The position numbers and the translations under genes are program-made. Shown one piece after another: positions 55,108 to 64,000 of a DNA stretch of 64,000 bases. Position 1 is the stretch's first letter; each line of letters starts with the position of its first letter. The DNA comes from Oerskovia douganii. GTDB lineage: Bacteria > Actinomycetota > Actinomycetes > Actinomycetales > Cellulomonadaceae. The stretch lies in NCBI RefSeq assembly GCF_015142735.1, contig NZ_JACSPN010000003.1, positions 93,727 to 157,726 of the forward strand. Reading direction: 5' to 3'. The notes beneath the pieces were generated by a model. That model did no database searches, was not told the DNA's origin, and was given only the letters and a program-made list of their open reading frames with translations.

Positions 55108-57308
55108 GCGGGTGCTCCGTTCGTGCCGGGCTCGATGACCGAGCCCGCCTGTGCCTGGATGGCCGTGATGGCCACGGTGTTGACGATGTCCTGGACCAGG
55201 GCACCGCGCGAGAGGTCGTTCACGGGCTTGTTGAGGCCCTGGAGGACGGGTCCCACCGCGATGGCGCCCGCCGAGCGCTGCACCGCCTTGTAGGTGTTGT
55301 TGCCCGTGTTGAGGTCGGGGAAGATGAAGACCGTCGCCTTGCCGGCCACGTCCGAGCCCGGCATCTTCGACGCCGCCACCGACGCGTCGACCGCGGCGTC
55401 GTACTGGATGGGACCCTCGACGAACAGGTCCGGGCGGCGCGTGCGCACGAGCTCGGTCGCGGACCGCACCTTGTCGACGTCCACCCCCGAGCCCGACTCG
55501 CCGGTCGAGTACGACAGCATCGCGACGCGCTGGTCGATGCCGAACTGCAGGGCCGTCGCAGCCGACGAGATCGCGATGTCCGCGAGCTGCGTGTCGGTCG
55601 GGTCCGGGTTCACGGCGCAGTCGCCGTACACCAGGACGCGGTCCTCGAGGCACATGAGGAACACCGAGGACACCACGGACACCCCGGGGACCGTCTTGAT
55701 GATCTCGAACGACGGCTTGATGGTGTGCGCCGTCGTGTGGCGGGCACCCGAGACCATGCCGTCGGCCAGGCCCAGGTGGACCATCATCGTGCCGAAGTAC
55801 GACACGTCCGGGACGATCTCCCGCGCACGCTCGACCGTCATGCCCTTGTGGGCCCGCAGCCGGGTGTACTCCTCCGCGAAGCGCTCGACGAGCTCCGGGT
55901 CGTGCGGGTCGATCACGGTCGCGGCCTCGATGTCGAGGCCGAGCTCGGTCGCCCGGGTCCGGATCGACTGCTCGTCGCCCAGGATCGTCAGGTCCGCGAC
56001 CTGGCGGCCCAGCAGGGTCGAGGCCGCGCGTAGGATGCGGTCGTCGTCGCCCTCGGGCAGCACGATGTTCTTGCGGTCCGCGCGGGCCCGCGACAGCAGC
56101 TCGTACTCGAACATGAGCGGCGTCACGACCTCCGGACGGGGCACGTCGAGCCCCGCGAGGAGGGCGGCACCGTCGACGTTCTGCTCGAACAGCGCGAGCG
56201 CCGTGTCGACCTTGCGCTGCGACTCCTTGGACACCCGACCGCGAGCACGCGATGCGGCGCTCGCCGACCGGAAGGTCCCGAGGTCCGTGCGGATGATCGG
56301 CAGGCTCGGGTCGAGGGCCTCGACGAGGCGCCCGGTCGAGTCGGGCGGGTAGAACCCGCCGTTGAGGATGATGCCCGCGAGCGACGGGAAGTTGCGCGCC
56401 TGGTGCGCGGCCAGGAGGCCGATGAGGATGTCGCTGCGGTCGCCGGGCGTGATGACCACGGCCCCGTCGACCAGCTTGTCGAGCAGGTGCTCGAGCGACA
56501 TGGCACCGACGAGCACGTCGAGGACCTCGCGCCCCAGCAGCTCGGGGTCGCCCAGGGCGAGCTCGCCGCCCACGGCCTCCATGAGGGCCGCCACGGTCGG
56601 CGCGTTGAGGAACGGGTCCTCGGGGATGGCCCACCCCGGCAGCGAGCCGGACGCGTGGCCCCCGTGACCGTCCGGGGTGATCTCGGTGAGCTGGGCGCGC
56701 ACGGCCTCGATGCTCTCCGGCCGGCAACGGTTCGCGACGACCGCGATCGGCTGGGCGTGGTTCGAGCGGAGCTCGTTGACGGCGACCTCGGTGAGGTTGG
56801 CGATTGCCTCGGGGCTGCGGTCCCGTCCCGAGACGACCAGGAGCACCGGGGCGCCCAGGTTGGCCGCGACGCGGGCGTTGAACGCGAGCTCGGTCGGGCC
56901 CGCGACGTCGGTGTAGTCCGTCCCGACGATCACCACGAAGTCGCACTGCTTGGCGACCTCGTGGTACCGGGCGACGATCTGGGCGAGCGCCGCCTCCGGG
57001 TCGGCGTGGACGTCGTCGTACGTGACCCCCATCGCCTCCTCGTAGGTGAGGTCGACGCCGTCGTGCGCGAGGAGCAGCTCGAGCACGTAGTCGCGGTCCG
57101 CAGCGGGGGTCGTGGCCGCGGAGCCGTCCCCGTCAGCGGGGGCGGTGGCCCTCGCGACGGAGCTCGGGGACGTCCTGGTCACGGGGCGGAAGACCCCGAC
57201 CCGCTGGACCCGACGGGTCAGCAGGTCGAGGACGCCCAGCGCGATCGTGGACTTCCCCGTCTCGCCCTCGGGTGAGGCGAGGTAGATGGATCGGGCGGTG
57301 CTGGTCAC
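55104..57308 (-). CDS. pta: phosphate acetyltransferase, long form
   Basis: Pta interconverts acetyl-CoA and acetyl phosphate. The 734-aa product has an N-terminal P-loop domain of the dethiobiotin-synthase type ([20 protein letters not shown]), a DRTGG-like middle domain, and the C-terminal catalytic domain ([60 protein letters not shown]). It overlaps xfp upstream (GTGA) and ackA downstream (ATGA), so all three are translated together. Confidence 0.97.
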   Translation of the reverse strand: MTSTARSIYLASPEGETGKSTIALGVLDLLTRRVQRVGVFRPVTRTSPSSVARATAPADGDGSAATTPAADRDYVLELLLAHDGVDLTYEEAMGVTYDDVHADPEAALAQIVARYHEVAKQCDFVVIVGTDYTDVAGPTELAFNARVAANLGAPVLLVVSGRDRSPEAIANLTEVAVNELRSNHAQPIAVVANRCRPESIEAVRAQLTEITPDGHGGHASGSLPGWAIPEDPFLNAPTVAALMEAVGGELALGDPELLGREVLDVLVGAMSLEHLLDKLVDGAVVITPGDRSDILIGLLAAHQARNFPSLAGIILNGGFYPPDSTGRLVEALDPSLPIIRTDLGTFRSASAASRARGRVSKESQRKVDTALALFEQNVDGAALLAGLDVPRPEVVTPLMFEYELLSRARADRKNIVLPEGDDDRILRAASTLLGRQVADLTILGDEQSIRTRATELGLDIEAATVIDPHDPELVERFAEEYTRLRAHKGMTVERAREIVPDVSYFGTMMVHLGLADGMVSGARHTTAHTIKPSFEIIKTVPGVSVVSSVFLMCLEDRVLVYGDCAVNPDPTDTQLADIAISSAATALQFGIDQRVAMLSYSTGESGSGVDVDKVRSATELVRTRRPDLFVEGPIQYDAAVDASVAASKMPGSDVAGKATVFIFPDLNTGNNTYKAVQRSAGAIAVGPVLQGLNKPVNDLSRGALVQDIVNTVAITAIQAQAGSVIEPGTNGAPA

Positions 57309-59800
57309 TCGTTGTCGCCTCCGGTAGCGGCGGCCGCGTCGTACGACGGGCCGCTTCCTTCAGTTGCGGTGTCGCCCGCGTCGGGCCACACCCAGTCACG
57401 GACCGAGGGGATGTCCTCGCCGTGCTCTCTCGTGTACTGCCGCGCCTCGAGGCGGGCGTCCACCATCTTCTGGCGCAGGCCGGCCGCCTTCGAACCCAGC
57501 GCAGGGACGCGGTCGATGACGTCGATCACCAGGTGGAACCGGTCGAGGTCGTTGAGCATGACCATGTCGAACGGCGTGGTGGTGGTGCCCTCCTCCTTGT
57601 ACCCGCGCACGTGGATGTTCTCGTGCCCGTTGCGGCGGTAGGTCAGGCGGTGGATGAGCCACGGGTAGCCGTGGTAGGCGAAGACCACGGGCCGGTCCGT
57701 GGTGAAGAGCGTGTCGAAGTCGCGGTCGGAGAGCCCGTGCGGGTGCTCCTTCTCGTCCTGCAGGCGCATGAGGTCCACGACGTTGACCACGCGGACCTTG
57801 AGCTCGGGCAGGTGCCGGCGCAGCAGGTCGGCCGCGGCCAGGGTCTCGAGCGTCGGCACGTCGCCCGCGCAGGCGAGCACGACGTCGGGGTCCTCGCCGG
57901 GCACCTCGGTGCCAGCCCACTCCCAGATGCCGAGGCCCCGCGCGCAGTGGGCGATCGCCTGGTCCATCGTGAGGAAGTTCGGCGCCGGCTGCTTGCCCGC
58001 GACCACGACGTTGACGTACTGGCGAGAGCGGAGGACGTGGTCGTACGTCGAGAGCAGCGTGTTGGCGTCCGGCGGCAGGTAGACGCGGACGATCTCCGCC
58101 TTCTTGTTCACGACGTGGTCGATGAAGCCCGGGTCCTGGTGGCTGAACCCGTTGTGGTCCTGACGCCACACGTGGCTCGAGAGCAGGTAGTTGAGGCTCG
58201 CGATGGGTCGGCGCCACGGGATGTCGTTGGTGACCTTGAGCCACTTGGCGTGCTGGTTGAACATCGAGTCGATGATGTGGATGAACGCCTCGTAGCACGA
58301 GAACAGGCCGTGGCGCCCCGTCAGCAGGTAGCCCTCGAGCCACCCCTGGCACTGGTGCTCGGACAGCATCTCCATGACGCGCCCTGCGCGCGCGAGGTGC
58401 TCGTCGACGTCGGGCCCGAAGAAGTCCGCGTTCCACTGCTTGTCCGTGACCTCGTAGACCGCCTGGAGGCGGTTCGACGCGGTCTCGTCGGGACCGAAGA
58501 TCCGGAAGTTGTCCGGATTGAGCCGCACCACGTCCGTGAGCCACTGGCCCAGCACGCGGGTCGCCTCCGACATCCCGCCGCCCGGGGCGCTGACCTCGAC
58601 CGCGTAGTCGCGGAAGTCCGGCAGGCGCAGGTCCTTCAGGAGCAGCCCCCCGTTGGTGTGCGGGTTGTCGCTCATGCGCAGCGTGCCGCGCGGGGCGAGC
58701 TGCGCGATGTCCGCGTCGAGACGTCCCTCGTCGTCGAACAGCTCGTGGACCCGGTAGGAGTCGAGCCAGTCCTTCAGGTCCTGCAGGTGCTCGGGGGTGT
58801 CGCGCGCGCTCGCGAGCGGCACCTGGTGCGACCGCCAGGAGTCCTCGGTCTTCTTGCCGTCGATCTCCTTGGGTCCGGTCCACCCCTTGGGGGTGCGGAA
58901 CACGATCATGGGCCAGAACGGGCGCTCGTCGTTGCCCGCGGCCGCGTCGGCCTTGATCTGCGCGATGTGGTTGAGCACCTCGTCGAGCAGGACCGCGAAC
59001 CGGCGGTGGACCTCGGCGTGGTCCTCGCCGTCGAACCCGCCCGTGAAGAAGTAGGGGGTGTGGCCGTAGCCGATCATCAGGTCGCGCAGCTCGTCGTCGC
59101 TGATGCGGCCCAGGATCGTGGGGTTCGCGATCTTGTAGCCGTTGAGGTGCAGGATCGGCAGCACGACGCCGTCGTTGACGGGGTTGACGAACTTGTTCGA
59201 GTGCCAGCTCGTGGCCAGGGGACCGGTCTCGGCCTCGCCGTCGCCCACGACCGCGGCGACCAGCAGGTCCGGGTTGTCGAACGCCGCGCCGTACGCGTGC
59301 GAGAGCGCGTAGCCGAGCTCGCCGCCCTCGTGGATCGAGCCGGGGGTCTCGGGGGCGACGTGCGAGGGGATGCCGCCGGGGAAGGAGAACTGGCGGAACA
59401 GGCGCCGCATGCCCTCGGTGTCCTGCGTGACGTCCGAGTAGACCTCCGAGTAGGTGCCCTCGAGGTACGTGTTCGCGACGAGCCCGGGACCGCCGTGGCC
59501 GGGACCGGTGATGTAGATGGTCGACTGCTCGCGCTCGACGATCGCCCGGTTGAGGTGCGCGTAGAGGAAGTTCAGCCCCGGCGTCGTCCCCCAGTGGCCG
59601 AGCAGGCGCGGCTTGACGTCGTCCCGCGTCAGCGGCTCCCGCAGCAGCGGGTTCGCGAGCAGGTAGATCTGGCCCACCGACAGGTAGTTGGCGGCCCGCC
59701 ACCAGCCGTCGACGCGGGCGAGCGTCTCGTCCGAGAGGGGCGCGACCTCAGCGGATCGCCACGGGGTTCCTTCTGTCGGACGCGAGGTGGTCGTAGTCAT
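57305..59800 (-). CDS. xfp: xylulose-5-phosphate/fructose-6-phosphate phosphoketolase
   Basis: Xfp is a thiamine-diphosphate enzyme splitting xylulose-5-P or fructose-6-P to acetyl phosphate plus an aldose phosphate. The 831-aa product has the standard length and hallmarks: [58 protein letters not shown] and [20 protein letters not shown], with C-terminal [23 protein letters not shown] six bases before ATG 59800 gives a ribosome binding site. Coupling with pta and ackA creates a route from sugar phosphates to acetate and ATP. Confidence 0.97.
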   Translation of the reverse strand: MTTTTSRPTEGTPWRSAEVAPLSDETLARVDGWWRAANYLSVGQIYLLANPLLREPLTRDDVKPRLLGHWGTTPGLNFLYAHLNRAIVEREQSTIYITGPGHGGPGLVANTYLEGTYSEVYSDVTQDTEGMRRLFRQFSFPGGIPSHVAPETPGSIHEGGELGYALSHAYGAAFDNPDLLVAAVVGDGEAETGPLATSWHSNKFVNPVNDGVVLPILHLNGYKIANPTILGRISDDELRDLMIGYGHTPYFFTGGFDGEDHAEVHRRFAVLLDEVLNHIAQIKADAAAGNDERPFWPMIVFRTPKGWTGPKEIDGKKTEDSWRSHQVPLASARDTPEHLQDLKDWLDSYRVHELFDDEGRLDADIAQLAPRGTLRMSDNPHTNGGLLLKDLRLPDFRDYAVEVSAPGGGMSEATRVLGQWLTDVVRLNPDNFRIFGPDETASNRLQAVYEVTDKQWNADFFGPDVDEHLARAGRVMEMLSEHQCQGWLEGYLLTGRHGLFSCYEAFIHIIDSMFNQHAKWLKVTNDIPWRRPIASLNYLLSSHVWRQDHNGFSHQDPGFIDHVVNKKAEIVRVYLPPDANTLLSTYDHVLRSRQYVNVVVAGKQPAPNFLTMDQAIAHCARGLGIWEWAGTEVPGEDPDVVLACAGDVPTLETLAAADLLRRHLPELKVRVVNVVDLMRLQDEKEHPHGLSDRDFDTLFTTDRPVVFAYHGYPWLIHRLTYRRNGHENIHVRGYKEEGTTTTPFDMVMLNDLDRFHLVIDVIDRVPALGSKAAGLRQKMVDARLEARQYTREHGEDIPSVRDWVWPDAGDTATEGSGPSYDAAAATGGDNE

Positions 59801-59844
59801 CGCACGCTCCAGCTGTACCGGGGGATGGTGGTCCCTTCATACAA

Positions 59845-59859
59845 CCCCATTCGGTGGGG
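59845..59859 (-). promoter_or_regulatory. small inverted repeat upstream of xfp
   Basis: CCCCA-TTCGG-TGGGG lies about 45 nt upstream of the xfp start in the divergent xfp-SURF1 region. A TTGTAT next to it on the minus strand is a possible -10. It may be a regulator site; support is weak. Confidence 0.35.
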
Positions 59860-60032
59860 CGACGCATGGTTTCGACGGGCGCGCGCGGTGTGAGGTGCGC
59901 CCGTCGGGGCAGAAAAGGTCAAAGGTCCCGTGGGGGCCGGTCAGGAGGTCCCGGACGCGGGAATCCGGAGCCGGACGAGTGGCCTGGGTCACGTCGGGGG
60001 CCGGGGATTCTCTCCGGCTGCGTGCGCCCGGC

Positions 60033-60044
60033 TACCGTGGAGAC
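60033..60044 (+). promoter_or_regulatory. leaderless promoter of the SURF1 gene
   Basis: TACCGT (60033-60038) lies 6 nt before GTG 60045. Confidence 0.55.
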
Positions 60045-61046
60045 GTGAGCGACCAGGCCCCCTCCCGCGCCGGCTTCTGGGCTGTCGCGCGCAGCCCCCG
60101 CATGATCGGCTTCCTGCTGCTCTTCCTCCTGGCGGCCGGGGTGTGCGGCCGCCTCGGCGTGTGGCAGCTCGACCGGGCCTACGAGCGCGCCGAGCTCGCC
60201 GAGCAGCACGAGATCACGGAGGCCGAAGCCGCGGGGCCCGAGGGGCTCGGCGTGCTGCTCCCCCCGCAGTCGACCTTCCCGGGCGAGCTCGTCGGGCGCC
60301 AGGCCTGGGTCGAGGGCGAGTACGAGCCCGAGGGCCAGCTCCTGGTCGCGGGACGCGCGCTCGACGGGCGTACGGGCTACCTGGTCCTGACGCCGCTGCG
60401 GGTGTCCGACGACGGCACGGGCGGCGAGTCCTGGGCGGACCTGTCCGGCGCGCCCGTGGTGCCGGTCGTCCGTGGCTGGGTCCCGACGGCGGACGCCGGT
60501 GCGGCCCTCGCCGTACCCACCGGCGAGGTGCGGCTCACCGCCTACCTCCAGGCCTCGGAGGCCGCCGGGCCCGGTGGGCTGCCCGAGGGGCAGACGGACT
60601 CGATCTCCTCGGCCGCGCTCGCGAACGCGTGGGGCAACCCGATCTACGGCGGCTACCTGGTGCTCATGGAGTCCGACCCGGCGCAGCCCGCCACGGCCGA
60701 CGGTGGCCCGGAGCTTCTGCCCCGGCCGACCATCGAGGGGGGGAACGGGGTCAACGTCCAGAACGCGTTCTACGCGCTCCAGTGGTGGATCTTCGGGGCC
60801 TTCGCGGTCGCGCTGTGGGTGCGACTCGTGCGTGACGAGGCCGCCGGCGGGCGCAGGCGGAGCGACGGTCTGGGTGGTGGCATCGCGGGGCTGCCGGACC
60901 TGCCGCCCGACCTGCCGCCCGGCCTGCCGCACGCAGGAGCGGCAGTGCCGACGGTCGCGCAGGAGTCCGGCGCCGCGGAGGCCGCGGCTCCGGCTGCCGA
61001 GCCCACGGCTCCGGCCGAGCCCGAGGGCACCGTCCCGAGCCGCTAG
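60045..61046 (+). CDS. SURF1 family cytochrome oxidase assembly protein
   Basis: SURF1 assists haem insertion into cytochrome c oxidase. The 333-aa protein has two membrane helices, near residues 19-38 (MIGFLLLFLLAAGVCGRLGV) and 242-262 (NAFYALQWWIFGAFAVALWV), flanking an extracytoplasmic domain with WVEGEYEPEGQLLVAGRALD and the conserved PRPTIEGGNGVNVQNAFYAL-like end. A Pro/Ala-rich tail of about 60 residues follows. GTG 60045 is leaderless. It shares a CTAG stop with the convergent yceI. Confidence 0.87.
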   Translation: MSDQAPSRAGFWAVARSPRMIGFLLLFLLAAGVCGRLGVWQLDRAYERAELAEQHEITEAEAAGPEGLGVLLPPQSTFPGELVGRQAWVEGEYEPEGQLLVAGRALDGRTGYLVLTPLRVSDDGTGGESWADLSGAPVVPVVRGWVPTADAGAALAVPTGEVRLTAYLQASEAAGPGGLPEGQTDSISSAALANAWGNPIYGGYLVLMESDPAQPATADGGPELLPRPTIEGGNGVNVQNAFYALQWWIFGAFAVALWVRLVRDEAAGGRRRSDGLGGGIAGLPDLPPDLPPGLPHAGAAVPTVAQESGAAEAAAPAAEPTAPAEPEGTVPSR

Positions 61047-61759
61047 TCCGCCGCCGGCGTCAGGTCGAGCAGCATCTCGATCGTCCCCGCGTCCTCGACC
61101 GTCACGAACCCGAGGTTCGGCGCGGCGACGCCGAAGTCGGAGAACGTCACGGGGATCGACCCGCTGACCTCGGCCCCGTCGCCGGTCGTGCGTGCGTCGA
61201 GGGTCGCGACGACCTCGCGCGGGACGCCCTTGATCGTGAGGGTCCCGGCCGCCTCGACGGTCGCGGTGCCGCCCGCGAGGCCCGAGAGGTCGATCGGTGC
61301 GGAGAGGACGAACGTCGCGGTCGGGTGCTCGGACGTGTCGAGGATCCGCAGGAACTGCCGGTCGCGTCCGGAGTCGTCGGTCTCGACGGTCGTCATGTCG
61401 ACCTCGATGCTCGCCGCCGTGAGCACGCCCTCCTCGACCGTGACCTCGCCCCGCACGTCTCCCGTGCGACCGACGACCGTCACGTCCTGGCCCGAGAGCA
61501 CCTCGTCGACGCGGTAGCCCGCCTGGGAGGCGGTGTCCACCGCGTAGGTCCCGTCCTGGACCGCCCCGGTCGTGGTGCCCTGCGCGCCGGACGGGCTGCC
61601 GTCGGCCTCGTCGGCCGCCGTCGCCGCAGGGGACGGTGCGAGCGACAGCGGCGCCGCTTCCGTGCCGGCCTGCGAGCGCGCGTAGAACCAGGTGCCGCCG
61701 AGCAGCAGGAGCGCGCACAGCATCGCGATCCCGACGGTCAGCGCGATCGTCTTCTTCAT
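61043..61759 (-). CDS. YceI family protein with N-terminal membrane anchor
   Basis: YceI proteins have a lipocalin-like beta-barrel that binds isoprenoid-type lipids. The 238-aa product has a membrane anchor (IALTVGIAMLCALLLLGGTW), a low-complexity linker, then the YceI domain: DGTYAVDTASQAGYRVDEVL, ASIEVDMTTVETDDSGRDRQ, FLRILDTSEHPTATFVL and IPVTFSDFGVAAPNLGFVTV. ATG 61771 is an alternative start four codons upstream. A perfect 14-bp palindrome lies 17-30 bp upstream of the chosen ATG and marks likely repression. Confidence 0.87.
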   Translation of the reverse strand: MKKTIALTVGIAMLCALLLLGGTWFYARSQAGTEAAPLSLAPSPAATAADEADGSPSGAQGTTTGAVQDGTYAVDTASQAGYRVDEVLSGQDVTVVGRTGDVRGEVTVEEGVLTAASIEVDMTTVETDDSGRDRQFLRILDTSEHPTATFVLSAPIDLSGLAGGTATVEAAGTLTIKGVPREVVATLDARTTGDGAEVSGSIPVTFSDFGVAAPNLGFVTVEDAGTIEMLLDLTPAAD

Positions 61760-61775
61760 GGCCTCTCGCATCCTC

Positions 61776-61789
61776 GTTGAAGGTTCAAC
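61776..61789 (-). promoter_or_regulatory. palindromic operator upstream of yceI
   Basis: GTTGAA-GG-TTCAAC is a perfect inverted repeat apart from its 2-nt centre. It matches 12 of 14 bases upstream of the nitroreductase gene at 35441. The form suggests a MarR- or DUF24-type dimeric repressor, whose gene is not in the window. Confidence 0.7.
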
Positions 61790-61960
61790 CAATCGTGAGG
61801 GCTCTTCCTGAGGAATGCCTGGAAGCAGGGGGTCGTGTCTGCTGTGCAGGCGGCGCTGCACCGAGAGCCTCGTCGCAGGTTCACCCGCGCAGGAGACACC
61901 TGCGCCGCGACCCGGGACGGCGAGAGCGTACCGGCAGGTCAGGGCGACGCGGGACGGTGT

Positions 61961-61990
61961 TCAGGAGGGACGGACGTCCGTCCCCCCTGA
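61961..61990 (-). terminator. terminator-like repeat after the ABC exporter gene
   Basis: TCAGGAGGGACGGAC (61961-61975) is inverted at 61976-61990 with one mismatch. It lies about 35 nt beyond the stop codon of the minus-strand ABC gene. No T-tract is present. Confidence 0.55.
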
Positions 61991-62023
61991 CCACGACCCG
62001 GCATCCGACCCGAGGAGGGCGCC

Positions 62024-63757
62024 CTACTCCTGCTGCCAGGAGTGCCAGAGGCGCGCGTAGTCGCCGCCCGCCGCGACGAGCTCGTCGTGCGGCCCGATCT
62101 CCGTGATCCGGCCGCCGTCGACGACCGCGACCCGGTCGGCGTCGTGCGCGGTGTGCAGACGGTGCGCGATCGCCACGACCGTCCGTCCCTCCAGCACCGC
62201 GTTGAGCGAGCGCTCGAGGTGCCGGGCCGCGCGCGGGTCCAGCAGGGACGTCGCCTCGTCGAGGATCAGGGTGTGCGGGTCGAGCAGCACGAGCCGTGCG
62301 AGCGCGACCTGCTGCGCCTGCGCGGGGGTGAGCACGTGCCCGCCCGAGCCGACCTCGGTCGCGAGCCCGTCGGGCAGGGCCTCGACCCAGTCCTGGGCGT
62401 CGACCGCGGCGAGGGCCGCGCGCAGCGCGTCGTCGTCCGCGTGCTCGTCGGCCAGGCGCAGGTTGTCCGCGAGGGAACCCACGAACACGTGGTGCTCCTG
62501 CGTGACGAGCGCGACGTGGCGGCGCAGGTCGTCGAGCGGGAGGTCGACCAGGTCGACGCCCCCCACGGTGACCGAGCCGCCCGTGGGCGGGTGGATGCCC
62601 GCGAGCATGCGGCCGAGCGTCGACTTGCCCGCGCCGGACGGACCGACGACGGCGAGCCGCTCGCCGACCGCGAGGTCGAGGTCGATCCCGTGCAGCACGT
62701 TGTGCCCCTCGCGGTACGCGTACTCGACGTCGCGCGCCACGACGTGCTCGTCCGCAGGAACCCGGTCCCCGGCCTCGCGGTCGCTGTCGACGAGCTTGAC
62801 GCCCACGATGCGGGCGAGCGACGTCGCGGCGACCTGGATCTCGTCGAGCCAGAAGATCAGCTCCCAGACGGGGCCCGCGAGCTGGAACGCGTACATCGCG
62901 ATGGTCGTCACCGCGCCGATCGTCGCGTGCCCGGTCGAGAGCATGTAGCCGCCCCACACGATGACCGCGACGGGCGCGAGGACGAACGTGAAGTCGACCG
63001 CGGGGAACAGGACCGTCCGCAGGTTCAGGGTGTACTTCTCCGCCGCGAAGGCCTCGCGCAGGTCGGCCTCGACGCGGGCCCGGCGGCGGGCGCCGAGCCG
63101 GAGCGCGTCGACCGTGCGGGCGCCCTCGACCGACTCGGTGATGGTGCCGTTGAGGGTCGCGTAGGCGGCCGACTCGCGCTGGTAGCCCGGCGTGGCGCGC
63201 CGCAGGTACCAGCGCGAGACGACGATCATGAGCGGGACGCCGACGAACAGGGACACCGCCACGAGCGGCGAGGTCAGCATGCTCGCGACGACCGTGAGCA
63301 GGATCGTGACGACCGCGACGATGAGCCGCGGGACGCCGAACCGCACGGCGTGCTGGATGCGGTTGACGTCGTTCGTGGTGCGCGCGACGAGGTCCCCCGT
63401 GCCGGCTCGCTCGACCGTCGAGAGGGGCAGGGTCGTGACCGTCTCGAGGAAGTCCTCGCGCAGCTCGGCGAAGACCGTCTCGCCGAAGATCATCGAGTAC
63501 TTCTGGGCGTACCGGATCAGGACGGCCTGGACGAGCACCGCGCCCACGCCGATCGCGATGACCTGGTTGACGTAGGCCGTCGTGGTGCCCTGGGCGACCG
63601 CGTCGACGATCCGGCCCAGGATCCACGGACCGGCGAGGCCCGCGACCGCCGCGACGGTGTGCAGGACCGCGAGCCCGATCAGCGGCCTGCGGTGCTCACG
63701 GACGAGGTGGGCGGTGTGCCGGCGGACCTGGGAGGCGTCCGCGATGGGGAGCTTCAT
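62024..63757 (-). CDS. ABC exporter half-transporter, second subunit
   Basis: The 577-aa product fuses a six-helix exporter membrane domain (about residues 25-320) to an ATPase domain. Walker A is [14 protein letters not shown], Walker [13 protein letters not shown] and the H-loop [11 protein letters not shown]. The signature motif is [13 protein letters not shown] instead of LSGGQ, so the ATP site it completes is probably degenerate, as in heterodimeric exporters. ATG 63757 overlaps the stop of the partner gene by 4 nt. The exported substrate is unknown. Confidence 0.88.
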   Translation of the reverse strand: MKLPIADASQVRRHTAHLVREHRRPLIGLAVLHTVAAVAGLAGPWILGRIVDAVAQGTTTAYVNQVIAIGVGAVLVQAVLIRYAQKYSMIFGETVFAELREDFLETVTTLPLSTVERAGTGDLVARTTNDVNRIQHAVRFGVPRLIVAVVTILLTVVASMLTSPLVAVSLFVGVPLMIVVSRWYLRRATPGYQRESAAYATLNGTITESVEGARTVDALRLGARRRARVEADLREAFAAEKYTLNLRTVLFPAVDFTFVLAPVAVIVWGGYMLSTGHATIGAVTTIAMYAFQLAGPVWELIFWLDEIQVAATSLARIVGVKLVDSDREAGDRVPADEHVVARDVEYAYREGHNVLHGIDLDLAVGERLAVVGPSGAGKSTLGRMLAGIHPPTGGSVTVGGVDLVDLPLDDLRRHVALVTQEHHVFVGSLADNLRLADEHADDDALRAALAAVDAQDWVEALPDGLATEVGSGGHVLTPAQAQQVALARLVLLDPHTLILDEATSLLDPRAARHLERSLNAVLEGRTVVAIAHRLHTAHDADRVAVVDGGRITEIGPHDELVAAGGDYARLWHSWQQE

Positions 63758-64000
63758 GACACGCCCTTCGAGGCGTCGGCGAGCTCGTCGGAGCCCGGGG
63801 TCGGGTGGTCGTCCTCAGGGTCGGCTGCGGCGGGCGCCTCGTCCATCGAGCGCCCGACGGCGGCGCGGTAGCGCGCTGCCTCCTCGCCCTGGTGCGCGTC
63901 GAGCGGGCGGTGCAGGAGCTCGCGGTGCGTCCCGTGGGTCACGACGCGCCCGTCCTCGACGAACAGGACGTCGTCGACGTGGTCGAGCACGAGCGGGCTC
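63754..64000 (-). CDS. ABC exporter half-transporter, first subunit (C-terminal fragment)
   Basis: Only the last 81 codons lie in the window; the gene continues past the right edge. The segment [20 protein letters not shown] then THGTHRELL is the usual end of an ABC ATPase domain, followed by an acidic Pro/Asp-rich tail. It overlaps the next exporter gene by 4 nt, so the two form a heterodimer operon. No start codon, Walker or signature motif is visible. Confidence 0.85.
   Translation of the reverse strand, partial: SPLVLDHVDDVLFVEDGRVVTHGTHRELLHRPLDAHQGEEAARYRAAVGRSMDEAPAAADPEDDHPTPGSDELADASKGVS

Noticed and set aside
55108-56946. Upstream in-frame extension of ackA through pta
   Set aside because: The extension is antisense-like low-complexity sequence in another frame of pta; AckA homology begins just after ATG 55107.

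Overview
This 64 kb window is chromosomal core sequence from a high-GC Gram-positive bacterium (Actinomycetota). The evidence is the codon bias, a WhiB-family regulator of the WhiB3/WhiD type, an LLM-class (F420-type) oxidoreductase, a GuaB/GuaB3 pair and the gene order truA ... rplM-rpsI-glmM ... glmS-acpS-nnrD ... alr-tsaE-tsaB-rimI ... tsaD ... groES-whiB ... guaB-guaB3, which mirrors mycobacterial and streptomycete chromosomes. Absence of rpsD between rpsK and rpoA, the lysine/alanine-rich extension of L15 and the XRE-MurA fusion make a member of the Micrococcales (Cellulomonas-like) my best guess; this placement is inference. No mobile element, CRISPR array, tRNA or rRNA was seen.

Layout. 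1-11.2 kb: the spc and alpha-type ribosomal operons (rplN to rplO, then secY-adk-map, then infA-rpmJ-rpsM-rpsK-rpoA-rplQ). 11.5-17.5 kb: alpha/beta hydrolase, ROK kinase, truA, a DUF5709 protein, an ABC-F ATPase and the tRNA hydroxylase trhO. 17.5-25.6 kb: rplM-rpsI, then cell-envelope precursor and cofactor genes (glmM, glmS, coaA, acpS) with def and a DedA protein. 25.7-36.7 kb: LLM oxidoreductase, NAD(P)HX repair enzyme, a P-loop kinase, a pseudouridine synthase, alanine racemase and the t6A tRNA-modification genes tsaE/tsaB/tsaD with rimI. 36.7-42.4 kb: two methyltransferases, a glutamate-cysteine ligase-like gene, groES under a CIRCE operator, whiB and a MerR-type regulator. 42.5-48.6 kb: guaB, an XRE-MurA fusion, an exonuclease, guaB3 and a GNAT. 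48.6-53.7 kb: SDR/TetR divergent pair, an aldehyde dehydrogenase, a DUF218-type membrane protein and a DUF4031-HD protein. 53.7-59.8 kb: the translationally coupled phosphoketolase bypass xfp-pta-ackA. 60-64 kb: SURF1, YceI and a heterodimeric ABC exporter cut by the window edge.

Expression signals. A recurrent feature is a -10 hexamer (TANNNT or CANNNT) placed 6-8 nt before the start codon with no ribosome binding site, which predicts leaderless transcripts for more than a dozen genes. Long operons instead use 4-nt (ATGA, GTGA or TTGA) or TGATG overlaps. Strong GC-rich inverted repeats close most transcription units. The less expected items are: a 39-nt repeat shared by the rpsM leader and the glmS terminator; a GTG start codon buried in a perfect 17-bp hairpin after ackA; a palindrome shared by a nitroreductase and a yceI gene 26 kb apart; stop codons that double as -10 elements; and a GuaB3 lacking the catalytic cysteine.
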